From Spirochaetales bacterium (GTDB taxonomy: Bacteria > Spirochaetota > Spirochaetia > Treponematales > Treponemataceae), in NCBI GenBank assembly GCA_003252395.1, contig QKEL01000012.1, positions 186,001-250,000 on the forward strand: a DNA stretch of 64,000 nucleotides, written 5' to 3'. Below, in pieces: positions 42,315-50,651 of this stretch. The translations under genes were made by a program, and so were the position numbers. The number at the start of each line of letters is the position of its first letter. Positions within the stretch are counted from its first letter, which is position 1. The notes beneath the pieces are model-generated. The model was given only the letters and a program-made list of their open reading frames with translations, ran no database searches and was not told the DNA's origin.

Positions 42315-43355
42315 TTACGGGCGTTTATCGAGCGTCAATTCCGCGAGAAGGGGCAAATGATCCGAATAACCGCCGTCGGTCCCGATCCTATAGGGCCGCG
42401 GCCGCGATCCCGCGTCGGTCAAGGGAGGGTCATTCAGGGGAAACGAGCGCGACACCGTCCATAATCCGCCGCCGGATGAATCGCCATGGCCTGACTCGAG
42501 GGTATCCGACCACAGGATATTATCGATTCGCTCCCAGGAACCCGAATACCAGTAAGACCCCCCGTCGTCGCCGTACCGCTCCCAAATTCCCGGCAAGGCG
42601 CCGAGCAAGGCCGATTCTCCCGGTCCGCAATTAAAATCGCCGCAGACAATATACGGGACCTCGGGGCAATCCCCGCGCAATTTCTCGATACACGCGCTCA
42701 AGGTCCCTTCCTGGGCATACCTGACCGAAGGCGGGGCGGTTTCCGAGGGCGCGGCGGTTTCCCCGACCTTGCTCTTCCAATGGACCACGAACAGCGCGAG
42801 CGGTCCCAACGCCGTGTCGAGGGTAGCCTGCAATAGGGGCCGAACCGAAACCGAAGCGACATGCGGCGTGTGGGCGGTTACCGATCGAATGGGGTACTTG
42901 CTCAGCAACGCCACCCCGAACGCGCCCTCGGCGGTGGGAGGAACGAAGGCGGCATGGGAATACGCTCCCAAGGCGGGCATGCGATTGCATATATCCCGCA
43001 ACACCCGGGTATTCTCTATTTCTTGCAACGCGACGATATCCGGTCCCCGGTCTGAGCCCATTCCCAATTTTTTCCCAGCCTGCAAAAGGGTATCCCGCAA
43101 TCGATTCAGCCGCCCCTCGTATTTCTCCGCGTTCCACCGCGATTCCCCGCCCCTGAACTCATCGAATTCCCTGCCGCATTCCTGATCGTCGAAAAAGGTT
43201 TGCGTATTCCAGGTCATTATCCGGATTCGGTTCGGGTCATTCCCATGGCCGAGCGCCGCCCCGACGGAATCAAGGGCGCAGGAAAGCGTTGAAACCGCTA
43301 CGCAAAGGAGCGCCGTCCACCGCTTTAAAAACAAAAAAGGGTTCCCCCTCGGCAT
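42315..43355 (-). CDS. Endonuclease/exonuclease/phosphatase-family lipoprotein
   Basis: The 346-residue protein has a lipobox TLSC (Cys26), so it should be anchored outside the cytoplasm. The rest is an EEP domain with its metal and catalytic motifs: IRIMTWNTQTF, VALQEIEN, FVVHWKSK, VCGDFNCGPGE, and C-terminal GYSDHLPLLA with the catalytic histidine. It may be a secreted DNase, a sphingomyelinase-like enzyme or another phosphodiesterase. AAGGAGG lies 5 nt before the ATG. The next gene on the strand is the propeller gene, 39 nt away. Confidence 0.85.
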   Translation of the reverse strand: MPRGNPFLFLKRWTALLCVAVSTLSCALDSVGAALGHGNDPNRIRIMTWNTQTFFDDQECGREFDEFRGGESRWNAEKYEGRLNRLRDTLLQAGKKLGMGSDRGPDIVALQEIENTRVLRDICNRMPALGAYSHAAFVPPTAEGAFGVALLSKYPIRSVTAHTPHVASVSVRPLLQATLDTALGPLALFVVHWKSKVGETAAPSETAPPSVRYAQEGTLSACIEKLRGDCPEVPYIVCGDFNCGPGESALLGALPGIWERYGDDGGSYWYSGSWERIDNILWSDTLESGHGDSSGGGLWTVSRSFPLNDPPLTDAGSRPRPYRIGTDGGYSDHLPLLAELTLDKRP

Positions 43356-43432
43356 AATCGCCTCCTTGAAACCCTTGTCGGCCGTTCCGTCCCGGCTTGC
43401 CCGAAAGCGCGCCGGAGAATCGGTTCATTCTA

Positions 43433-44374
43433 TTATTGGTACACCCTGACGTAATCGACCGTCATTTCCGCGGTTTTCAGCCGGGAATCGACGCCCTGCT
43501 GTCCGCCCCACGACCCGCCGATCGCCACGTTCATAATAAGGTGAAAGGGTATGTCGAAGGGCCATTCCGCGGTCGTCGCCCGCTCGTTATCGAAACGGTA
43601 CGCCTCAACCCCGTCGATATACCAGGTAATGGAATCCTCGCGCCAATCCACCGCGTAGGTATGGAAGCCGTCCTGCGCGCCTTCCACCTTCCGGCTCGCG
43701 CTTTTTTGGGTTCCTATCCGGTGGTTATACGCCTTGGTATGCGCCGTAGTGACGATGACCTCCGGGTCGAAGCCAACGTGCTCCATAATGTCTATTTCGC
43801 CGGATCGGGGCCAATTGCCGTATTTTGCGTAGCGGGGAAGCATCCAAATGGCGGGCCAGGTACCGATTCCCTTCGGGAGCTTCGCGCGAATCTCGAAATA
43901 CCCGTATTTCCATTCCGCCTTTCCCTCGGTCTTCAGCCGGGCGCTCTTCCATAGGCCGTCCTCTTTGCGCGCAACGATATGGAGCATGCCCTTTTTTACG
44001 TACGCGTTTTTCGCGTCCGATGTGTAATTCTGCAGTTCCTGATTGCCCCACCCGTTTCCGCCGAGCGAGTAGTCCCACTTCGAAGGATCGGGCGCACCTT
44101 CCAAATCGAATTCGTCTGACCACGCCAGCGCCAAGTCCGCCGGAACGTTCGAAACCGGGGCCGCTTCCTGCGCCGCCCCCTTATCCGGGAAAAGCATCTC
44201 CTTCCCGGCCATGACAAAGTAATACGCGGCGATCGCCAACACGATCCAATGGTATGGCTTTAATTGCAGGCGGCCCTTTCTCGTCTTACCGCCGTCCGCG
44301 CGTTCGGTTTCGGTCTCGGGCCCGGAGGCGTCCGTTATCGTGGCCCGTTCTTTGCTTTTATCGCTCTCGTCCAT
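43433..44374 (-). CDS. Glycoside hydrolase family 16 (beta-glucanase/laminarinase-like)
   Basis: The 313-residue protein has a cytoplasmic charged N-terminus, a membrane anchor at about 42-60 and an extracytoplasmic GH16 domain. The catalytic motif EIDIME is at residues 193-198, with Glu193 as nucleophile and Glu198 as acid/base. NQELQNYTSD, TWPAIWMLP and the WxxDSITWYIDG-like segment support the family. It would hydrolyse beta-1,3 or mixed beta-glucans. It starts 9 nt after ychF and so probably shares its transcript, an odd pairing. AGGA lies 7 nt before the ATG. Confidence 0.9.
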   Translation of the reverse strand: MDESDKSKERATITDASGPETETERADGGKTRKGRLQLKPYHWIVLAIAAYYFVMAGKEMLFPDKGAAQEAAPVSNVPADLALAWSDEFDLEGAPDPSKWDYSLGGNGWGNQELQNYTSDAKNAYVKKGMLHIVARKEDGLWKSARLKTEGKAEWKYGYFEIRAKLPKGIGTWPAIWMLPRYAKYGNWPRSGEIDIMEHVGFDPEVIVTTAHTKAYNHRIGTQKSASRKVEGAQDGFHTYAVDWREDSITWYIDGVEAYRFDNERATTAEWPFDIPFHLIMNVAIGGSWGGQQGVDSRLKTAEMTVDYVRVYQ

Positions 44375-44383
44375 CGTTTGGTC

Positions 44384-45493
44384 CTATACGTTGAATTTGA
44401 AGAAGATAACGTCGCCGTCCGCGACCACGTATTCCTTTCCTTCCTGACGCAGCCGGCCCGCTTCCTTAATCTTTTGCTCGGTGCCGTACTTTACGAAATC
44501 GTCGTAGGAGTACACCTCGGCCTTGATAAAGCCCTTTTCGAAATCGGTGTGTATTACGCCCGCGGCCTTCGGGGCCGTATCGCCGGAGTGTATGGTCCAG
44601 GCGCGGCATTCGTCCTCGCCGGCGGTAAAGAAGGTCCGCAGTCCCAAAAGGTGATACGCCGCGCGCGCGAGCGACGTGAGGCCCGATTCGGTGAGCCCGA
44701 TCTCCTCGAGAAAGGCGAGCTTCTCTTCCAGGCTTTCCAGGTCCGCCAGTTCCGCCTCGAACTTGCCGCATATCACGACCACGTCGGCGCCTTCCGCGGC
44801 GGCGATCTTCTTCACCGTCTCGATATGGGCATTCCCGTTTTTCATGCCCGCCTCGTCCACGTTGCACACGTACATCTGCGGCTTCATGGTGATAAGGTGG
44901 CTATCGTACATGGCGTCGCGCTCTTCGTCCGTGAGGTCCGCGAGCCGCGCCGGCTTACCTTCCTCGAGCAAGGGGCGGATCTTCGCGATCGCGCCGAGCA
45001 CCAGGGCCGATTCCTTTTGGGCGTCCTTTCCCTGTACCTTCGCGGCGCGGGAAGCGCGCTCGGCCCGCTTCTCGACGGAATCGAGATCGGCCAGGGCAAG
45101 CTCGATGTTGATCGTTTCGATGTCGCTCGCGGGATCTACCTTGTTGCTTACGTGAATGATGTCGGGATTCTCGAAACACCGCACGACCTGCGCGATCACG
45201 CCCACTTCGCGAATGTGCGACAGGAACTGGTTGCCCAACCCCTCTCCCTTCGAGGCTCCCTTCACTAGTCCCGCGATGTCCACGAATTCCACCGCCGCGG
45301 GGATGGTTTTCTTCGGGTTGAACTTGGAAGCGAGATAGGAAAGCCGCGCGTCGGGAACGTCCACGATGCCGACGTTGGGGTTTATCGTGCAAAACGGGTA
45401 ATTCGCCGCTTCTGCCGGAGCGCTGGTAAGCGCGGAAAAGATGGTAGACTTGCCGACGTTGGGCAGTCCTACTATGCCGCAATTTATTGCCAT
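44384..45493 (-). CDS. ychF: Redox- and ribosome-associated ATPase YchF (OLA1)
   Basis: The 369-residue protein starts at the ATG at 45493, with GAGG 8 nt upstream. It has the Obg-related G domain GLPNVGKST with [31 protein letters not shown], and NVDE in place of NKxD, which explains ATP preference. A coiled region and a C-terminal TGS domain follow (AEVYSYDDF, ending [15 protein letters not shown]). YchF binds ribosomes and affects stress responses. It has its own clear promoter. Confidence 0.97.
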   Translation of the reverse strand: MAINCGIVGLPNVGKSTIFSALTSAPAEAANYPFCTINPNVGIVDVPDARLSYLASKFNPKKTIPAAVEFVDIAGLVKGASKGEGLGNQFLSHIREVGVIAQVVRCFENPDIIHVSNKVDPASDIETINIELALADLDSVEKRAERASRAAKVQGKDAQKESALVLGAIAKIRPLLEEGKPARLADLTDEERDAMYDSHLITMKPQMYVCNVDEAGMKNGNAHIETVKKIAAAEGADVVVICGKFEAELADLESLEEKLAFLEEIGLTESGLTSLARAAYHLLGLRTFFTAGEDECRAWTIHSGDTAPKAAGVIHTDFEKGFIKAEVYSYDDFVKYGTEQKIKEAGRLRQEGKEYVVADGDVIFFKFNV

Positions 45494-45523
45494 GTGAAAA
45501 TCCTCGGAAAATAGTATCGCTCC

Positions 45524-45552
45524 ATTGTACCGGCGAACGTTCCAAACTGCAA
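45524..45552 (-). promoter_or_regulatory. Predicted ychF promoter
   Basis: On the minus strand TTGCAG (45552-45547), a 17-nt spacer and TACAAT (45529-45524) predict a leader of about 25 nt carrying the GAGG ribosome site, a conventional arrangement. Confidence 0.6.
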
Positions 45553-45613
45553 GACGACGAAAAAAGCCCTTCCAGGATCCGCCGAGCGCGGAATTCCGAC
45601 CGCCAAACCCAAC

Positions 45614-45642
45614 TTTACAAAGGCTCAAGATACTGCTAAATT
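45614..45642 (+). promoter_or_regulatory. Predicted ilvE promoter
   Basis: TTTACA (45614-45619), a 17-nt spacer and TAAATT (45637-45642) lie about 40 nt upstream of the ilvE ATG, with GGAGG in the leader. Confidence 0.45.
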
Positions 45643-45683
45643 ATTAAATAATACCCTTTTTGGGGTTATTGGAGGCATCTTCG

Positions 45684-46769
45684 ATGGCGTTTAATCTCGC
45701 AATGTATCCTATCTCCTACGTGACGCAATTCAATCCCGTTACCGGCGGCTGGGACGAACAATGGTTTCAGGCCGACAGCATCAGCTTCGCGGAACTGTCC
45801 GCCATGAGCGAGGCCGATCGCGCGAAGGTATACGCCAAGCGAAATCAGTTTCCCCTCCCCTTGGTCAATTACACCTCCCAATACGCGCTCGGCTGTTTCG
45901 AGGGCATGAAAGCCTACCCCCAAAAAGACGGAACACTCGCCATTTTCCGACCCGACCGAAACGCGAAACGCTTTTACGACTCCATGAAAGGGCTCTACGC
46001 CCCCGCCTTTCCGCAGGACCGCTACCTGAAGGCAAGCGTCGAATTCCTGAAGCGAAACCGCGAGCTCGGCTATATTCCCGAATACGATGACGCGTGGGAA
46101 AAAGACAATTACGCCGGGGCGAGCGCCGTATACGTTCGGCCGTTTATGTACTCCGAGGGGGCAATCGGTATCGGAACTTCTAAGGCGCCCTACGTCGTTA
46201 TTTGCGCCACCACGGTTTCCAGTTACTTCAAGGGCGCCAACACCAAGGCCGTGGTTACCGACCGAATCCGCGCGACTCCCAAAGGCACGGGGTGGATAAA
46301 GTGCGCCTCGAACTATGTCGTATCGATGCTCGCGAAAAAGGAAGCGGAAGATTCCGGTTATATGGAAGTGATCTTTCTCGACGCGGTAAAGCGGAAGTAT
46401 ATCGAGGAAGGCTCGTCCTGCAACGTTTTCTTCCGGCTGAAAAACGGAGACCTTATCACGCCCGCCCTGGGCGATACGATTCTTCCCGGAATTACCCGAG
46501 CCTCGGTAATTGAGCTGGCGCGGGCCGAAGGCGTCAATGTCCTTGAGCGTAAAATATCCATTCAGGAAGTAGCGAAAAAATGCGTGGAGTGTTTCGTTAC
46601 CGGAACCGCCGCCGGCGTTACGCCCATTGAGAGCATTACGTGGAACGGCAAGGAATACGTATTCAACAACCGTAAACCCGGCGAGCTCGGCGCCCGCATT
46701 CAGGCCAAACTGAAAGGCACCCAGTACGGCGCCATCGACGACGTTCGCGGCTGGAACGTACGGGTGTAA
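45684..46769 (+). CDS. ilvE: Branched-chain amino acid aminotransferase
   Basis: The 361-residue fold-type IV PLP enzyme transfers amino groups between glutamate and branched-chain 2-oxo acids. The start is the ATG at 45684, with GGAGG 8 nt upstream. Signatures include NYTSQYALGCFEGMKAY, VYVRPFMYSE, the Schiff-base lysine region GWIKCASNYV, and EEGSSCNVFF with TPALGDTILPGITR. Acylphosphatase follows 2 nt after the stop. Confidence 0.94.
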   Translation: MAFNLAMYPISYVTQFNPVTGGWDEQWFQADSISFAELSAMSEADRAKVYAKRNQFPLPLVNYTSQYALGCFEGMKAYPQKDGTLAIFRPDRNAKRFYDSMKGLYAPAFPQDRYLKASVEFLKRNRELGYIPEYDDAWEKDNYAGASAVYVRPFMYSEGAIGIGTSKAPYVVICATTVSSYFKGANTKAVVTDRIRATPKGTGWIKCASNYVVSMLAKKEAEDSGYMEVIFLDAVKRKYIEEGSSCNVFFRLKNGDLITPALGDTILPGITRASVIELARAEGVNVLERKISIQEVAKKCVECFVTGTAAGVTPIESITWNGKEYVFNNRKPGELGARIQAKLKGTQYGAIDDVRGWNVRV

Positions 46770-46771
46770 CG

Positions 46772-47053
46772 ATGCCCCGCGAGGCGACCGTCGCCTACCG
46801 CGTCACCGTAACCGGAAGGGTTCAAGGCGTGGGCTTTCGCGCCTGGACCCAATGGACCGCCCATCGCTTGGGCGTAAACGGTTGGGTAAAAAATACCTGG
46901 ACCGGTACCGTAAACGCCTTCGTTGAGGGACCAGAAAGCGCCGTAAACGCGCTCCTGAACGCCCTAGAAACCGGCCCCAGTATGGCCCGGGTAGAAAACA
47001 TTCAAAAAGAAAAAACAACCCCGCAAGGTAACGCGGGGTTTGACGTAGAGTAA
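46772..47053 (+). CDS. acyP: Acylphosphatase
   Basis: The 93-residue enzyme hydrolyses acyl phosphates such as carbamoyl or acetyl phosphate. It shows the catalytic loop GRVQGVGFRAW with the active arginine, and NGWVKNTWTGTVNAFVEGP with the conserved asparagine region. It starts 2 nt after ilvE without a clear ribosome site and is probably coupled. Its 3' end contains a hairpin that reads as a terminator on the opposite strand. Confidence 0.93.
   Translation: MPREATVAYRVTVTGRVQGVGFRAWTQWTAHRLGVNGWVKNTWTGTVNAFVEGPESAVNALLNALETGPSMARVENIQKEKTTPQGNAGFDVE
47005..47040 (-). terminator. Minus-strand terminator inside the acyP 3' end
   Basis: AACCCCGC (47017-47024) pairs with GCGGGGTT (47033-47040). 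On the minus strand it is followed by GTTTTTTCTTTTT. It would stop antisense transcription that escapes the porin-gene terminator 150 nt upstream. Confidence 0.65.
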
Positions 47054-47180
47054 GAAGATATCCAATTCACACAGAAAACCCCTACCAAAACATTAATCAT
47101 ACGACTATGAATTCCAAAGATGCATACCGCTGCGGTCTAGCTATCAATTTTTAGTCTACAATTCCCTAACCATTTTTTAT

Positions 47181-47215
47181 AAAACAAAAAAAAGGGCGCC
47201 CCCGAAGGGACGCCC
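47181..47215 (-). terminator. Terminator of the porin-like gene
   Basis: On the minus strand the stem GGGCGTCCC / GGGGCGCCC (47215-47207 with 47202-47194) closes on a UUCG tetraloop and runs into a T-rich tract. The A+T-rich gap 47054-47180 holds no gene that I can see. Confidence 0.9.
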
Positions 47216-47238
47216 TCTCTCTTATACCGGATCCTAGA

Positions 47239-49146
47239 TTAGTAGGAGTAGGTGTAAGTAGCCTTCACAGCGAAGGGGTTGTAGTTGGAAGAAACGTATT
47301 TTCCATACTCCGCATCTACGGCTTTCTTCGCAGGATCGGTCATACCAGTGGTATACAGGTCGGAAGCAGACGGAAGACCGAGGTAGAGGTTAACGTCGGT
47401 GCTGATTCCGAGCTTAGACTTCTCACCGGATACGATGGTGCATCCGAGGGTGATGGTGTCTTTACCAACAGAACCAACAGCGGTCTTTCCACCAACAGAA
47501 GCAAAGCTCTTCACCGCTTCTTCGTTCATGGAGTACACGTTCTTACCGTACACGCTGAGGGTTTCGTTAACCTTGTAGTCAGCGCGGACTTTCACGATAA
47601 GGGGCTTAACTCCGAAGGTGTTAGCGACAGCATTAGCTTCGTTGAAGTTCTTCTTGTAGTATGCAGTAGAAGCATAGGTAGCATCGCTATAATCACCGAA
47701 AGATTGACCGGTAACACCCTTGAAGTCATAACCGGCAAGGGTCATGAACTGGGCGCTCGCGAGGAGGGTCAGAGCGTCAGAAGCAACCATTTTGTACTCA
47801 GCACCGGCGCGAATGCGGAGAGCGGTACCAACGTCAAGCTTGTCAGCTTCAGTGGTGGGAGCGGTGTCAGTCAGTTCCTTGTCGTCAAGAACGTAACCTT
47901 TCTGGATGAAATCGGAGAACACGAAGAGACCGTTCTTTTCTCCCACGAGACCGCTGAGGTTCGCGTCTACCCAGAAGGCGTTTCCATCTTTCACGTCACC
48001 AGATTCCATAACACGGTTCTGAGCAAGACCAAGAAGCTTCGAGGGTCCTTTGTAGGAACCAACAACTTCTTCATAGTCATTGCGGACCTGGGCACCAACG
48101 GCTACTTCACCAATGGTTCCGATCTTCATGGCAACCTGAGCATCGAGGTTTGCACCGGGGTTCGCAGCCTGCTTGTCACCGGCGAGCCACTTGCGGAGCT
48201 CACGATCAGCACCAGCAGCACCACGCTGAGGAACACGCATGGCGGCCTTAACGGTTACGTTATCGCCAATGGTAACGGTGTTGAGCATGTTCATGTCATG
48301 ACCGCCCTGAAGTCCGTCACCGCCGTCAATCTTGAACTCGGCGGCATAGTCGCCGTTACCGAACTTGACATCACTGTCGAGGTTCGCGAGGCGAAGGCCC
48401 ATGTCGTCCTTGCTGTTCACGAGGGCATTCCACACGCCGAAGAGCTTCTTGGCTTCAAACTGAGCGACATCAATTGAGAATTGGTTAGGAGTACCATTGG
48501 TACGAGTAACGTTGTTCAATACCAACTTTCCGGCGATTTCGTCATTATTGATTTCAAAGCCGATTTCCTTGAAGTTATCGAACAGGTTGTTTGCATCCGC
48601 ACCAGCCTGAACAGACAGCATAGGGAGAAGGGCGGTCGCATCATACTTGGTATAGAACTTGTAGCCTTCTGACTCAAGGCGATCGAGGGTAACCGTCACT
48701 TCATCAGAATGATTCTTCCAAGTAACCGGATTGATTGCCGCGGGTTGACTATCACTAAGGGTGTTGTCGTTGTCGATCTTGACGGTATTCTCGATTTTGA
48801 AACCGAAGAAGTCCTTCCACGTAGCGGTAACGTACATCCAGCTCTGGTCGTCATCGTTCATGCGGAAAGAATCCCACTTGCCCTCAGCCTTAATGCTGGC
48901 AAGCTTCCAGTCCATGTTCGCCCAGGTGTTGATGCGGAACTGGTTGGTTTTTACGCCATTGATGTTTTCCTGAGCTTCATTCTCACCAATAGTGGTAGAA
49001 TCTTCAGAAGTGGTTCTCTCCTCTACGAGCTGGGTTTCCAGGTCTCCGGAGAATCCGTATGTCAGAGTCGGGGCAGGCATGCCTTCGGCAAAAATCGCGG
49101 GAGCGATCAAAGCCAAAGCGCTAAGAATTGCAAGAGCTTTCTTCAT
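47239..49146 (-). CDS. Major outer-membrane porin-like protein
   Basis: The 635-residue protein has a standard signal peptide (MKKALAILSALALIAPAIFA) and a long sequence of alternating short strands rich in Asp, Asn, Lys, Tyr and Gly, ending TYTYSY. This is typical of beta-barrel outer-membrane proteins. I infer a porin. Strong TTGACT/TATACT promoter, AAGGAGG, UUCG terminator and visibly different, less G+C-rich codon use all point to very high expression. It stands alone. No specific named spirochaete porin could be matched from sequence reading. Confidence 0.75.
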   Translation of the reverse strand: MKKALAILSALALIAPAIFAEGMPAPTLTYGFSGDLETQLVEERTTSEDSTTIGENEAQENINGVKTNQFRINTWANMDWKLASIKAEGKWDSFRMNDDDQSWMYVTATWKDFFGFKIENTVKIDNDNTLSDSQPAAINPVTWKNHSDEVTVTLDRLESEGYKFYTKYDATALLPMLSVQAGADANNLFDNFKEIGFEINNDEIAGKLVLNNVTRTNGTPNQFSIDVAQFEAKKLFGVWNALVNSKDDMGLRLANLDSDVKFGNGDYAAEFKIDGGDGLQGGHDMNMLNTVTIGDNVTVKAAMRVPQRGAAGADRELRKWLAGDKQAANPGANLDAQVAMKIGTIGEVAVGAQVRNDYEEVVGSYKGPSKLLGLAQNRVMESGDVKDGNAFWVDANLSGLVGEKNGLFVFSDFIQKGYVLDDKELTDTAPTTEADKLDVGTALRIRAGAEYKMVASDALTLLASAQFMTLAGYDFKGVTGQSFGDYSDATYASTAYYKKNFNEANAVANTFGVKPLIVKVRADYKVNETLSVYGKNVYSMNEEAVKSFASVGGKTAVGSVGKDTITLGCTIVSGEKSKLGISTDVNLYLGLPSASDLYTTGMTDPAKKAVDAEYGKYVSSNYNPFAVKATYTYSY

Positions 49147-49221
49147 TTAAGAAATTCCTCCTTAAAGTTCGGGGAAGGTCAAACCAACGGTTTTTTTATA
49201 ACCTACCCTATCTTTTGGTCC

Positions 49222-49250
49222 AGTATACCTTTGGAATTTTTAGCAGTCAA
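49222..49250 (-). promoter_or_regulatory. Strong promoter of the porin-like gene
   Basis: On the minus strand TTGACT (49250-49245), a 17-nt spacer and TATACT (49227-49222) give a leader of about 70 nt, A+U-rich, with a small hairpin (arms 49181-49185 and 49189-49193) and AAGGAGG before the start. Confidence 0.7.
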
Positions 49251-49301
49251 GTTTTTTTTATGAAATTACGGTGAATACACCTTACATTTCGGCGATAAAT
49301 G

Positions 49302-49616
49302 TCATTTTCGGTTCCTTACGTAGAAGAAACAGGCGAACGCCAAAAGGAGTATAGGGAAATTGTCCGAAAGAATGATTCCGAGCGACGCGCCGTAGACGAG
49401 CAGGTCGCCCTTGGGAAAAAGGCCGAAGGCCTTCAGGGCGCGGTAGAGGGTTCCCGCGTAGGACGCGAGAATGGCCGCTATCACGAAAAACCAGTCGAGG
49501 GTGCGGGTGCGGGTCCAGGAAACGATGGCGAGCACGCAGGCGAGCGCCCCCAGGGCAAGGCGAACGATCAGCTCTATCGCGGTGCCGTCGGCGATCAATG
49601 GCTGTAAATTTTCCAT
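49302..49616 (-). CDS. Small multi-pass membrane protein
   Basis: I cannot name this 104-residue protein. It has three hydrophobic helices (about 15-35, 40-60 and 75-97), short loops and a positively charged C-terminus (VRNRK). It follows the aminotransferase-like gene by 6 nt and is probably in the same transcript, so the two may work together. Confidence 0.65.
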   Translation of the reverse strand: MENLQPLIADGTAIELIVRLALGALACVLAIVSWTRTRTLDWFFVIAAILASYAGTLYRALKAFGLFPKGDLLVYGASLGIILSDNFPILLLAFACFFYVRNRK

Positions 49617-49622
49617 GGCGGC

Positions 49623-50612
49623 TCAGCTCTCTCGCGCCTGGGCTTTCCCGGACGGACCCTTCGCCAGCGACTTGAATTCCCCGGCGTCGGCGACGATGGG
49701 CACGATGGACGGGGTTTCGTATTCGGGCGAAATCAGGAGGCCCCGGTCGAGACAGGTCCTGAAGAACTCGGGATACTTCGACTTGCGGATTTTCGGCACG
49801 AGATAGGGGCCGCGGCGGTCCCAATAGGGCGCGGTGTACGAATCGAACCGCGACCAATCCGCCTCGGTGCGCTCGGCGAGGGCGGCGGAAAGGTCGTAAA
49901 AGCCCCGGGCCAAGGCGCCCAGAAGGGCGGGGGCGATGGAATCCGACGGCATGATGGAACCCTTGCCGGAACCGCCTGCGCCTGAGGAACCGGGCACGGG
50001 CGGGTCGTCGGCGAACACCGCGATCGCGCAGCCGCCGGCGAACGGGAGGGGCGAAACGAGCACCATGGTGTCTAACGTATCGTTCGCCTCGCGGAGAAAG
50101 GCGGAGTCTACCCGGTCGCTCATGGTGTAATAGGCCTCGTCAAGCCAGGGCCGCCAAATGGGCACGCCGTGCAGGGCGCGGGCGGCGGAATGGGGAGAAT
50201 CGCCCGGGGGGCCGATGTCGACGGTGGCTTCGGGATGCAGGAGGGGCGATTCTATGAGCGGTATTTCGCTCCACAGGCCGAGGTACTGGGCGCAGGCCAT
50301 GCGGGCCCGGTCGCGGGTAGCGTACCAGCGGACGGTACGGTACTGGGGCAAGAGTTCCTGCACGGCGCGGACCAGTTCGTCTTCCAATTCCGTGGGAAAG
50401 GTTCCGGTGATGCCCCGGTCGAGGGTATTCTTGAAGGCGAGCTTGGAGCGGCCGCCGCGCCAGCCGAGAATGGCGGAACCGCCTTCCTGGCACAGGTCTA
50501 AAAGGCGCACGCCCTTGGCGGTATAGAGGTGGTAATCGTACACCCGGCGCACGGTACCGTAGCGTTTGCGAATTTCGTCTTTAATATCGATTCGGTCGCG
50601 GTTTTCCATCAT
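49623..50612 (-). CDS. Aminotransferase-like protein lacking a visible catalytic lysine
   Basis: The N-terminal 110 residues resemble class III aminotransferases (YDYHLYTAKGVRLLDLCQEG, the LPQYRTVRWYATRDRARMA-type helix where the cofactor phosphate binds), but the rest diverges. I find no D-E-V-Q-type pyridine contact and no lysine in a Schiff-base context. The middle is Gly/Ser-rich (SSGAGGSGKGS). Either ATG (50612 or 50609) is possible; GGAGG is 3 or 6 nt upstream, favouring 50609. It is probably a non-enzymatic or repurposed relative. The assignment is tentative. Confidence 0.55.
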   Translation of the reverse strand: MMENRDRIDIKDEIRKRYGTVRRVYDYHLYTAKGVRLLDLCQEGGSAILGWRGGRSKLAFKNTLDRGITGTFPTELEDELVRAVQELLPQYRTVRWYATRDRARMACAQYLGLWSEIPLIESPLLHPEATVDIGPPGDSPHSAARALHGVPIWRPWLDEAYYTMSDRVDSAFLREANDTLDTMVLVSPLPFAGGCAIAVFADDPPVPGSSGAGGSGKGSIMPSDSIAPALLGALARGFYDLSAALAERTEADWSRFDSYTAPYWDRRGPYLVPKIRKSKYPEFFRTCLDRGLLISPEYETPSIVPIVADAGEFKSLAKGPSGKAQARES

Positions 50613-50623
50613 AGACCTCCGTT

Positions 50624-50651
50624 ATTGTATACCCTTTTCAAAGTTCCGCAA
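50624..50651 (-). promoter_or_regulatory. Possible promoter of the aminotransferase-like gene
   Basis: On the minus strand TTGCGG (50651-50646), a 16-nt spacer and TACAAT (50629-50624) overlap the end of gatB and would leave a very short leader that still contains GGAGG. Confidence 0.35.

Noticed and set aside
47054..47180. Possible small RNA or gene in the A+T-rich gap between acyP and the porin terminator.
   Set aside because: I see no open frame with a ribosome site, no promoter pair and no stable structure apart from the terminators.
49181..49197. AAACC-AAC-GGTTTTTTT as a plus-strand terminator near the porin leader.
   Set aside because: The stem is only five A/T-rich pairs and no plus-strand gene precedes it; it is more likely a minor leader hairpin of the porin mRNA.
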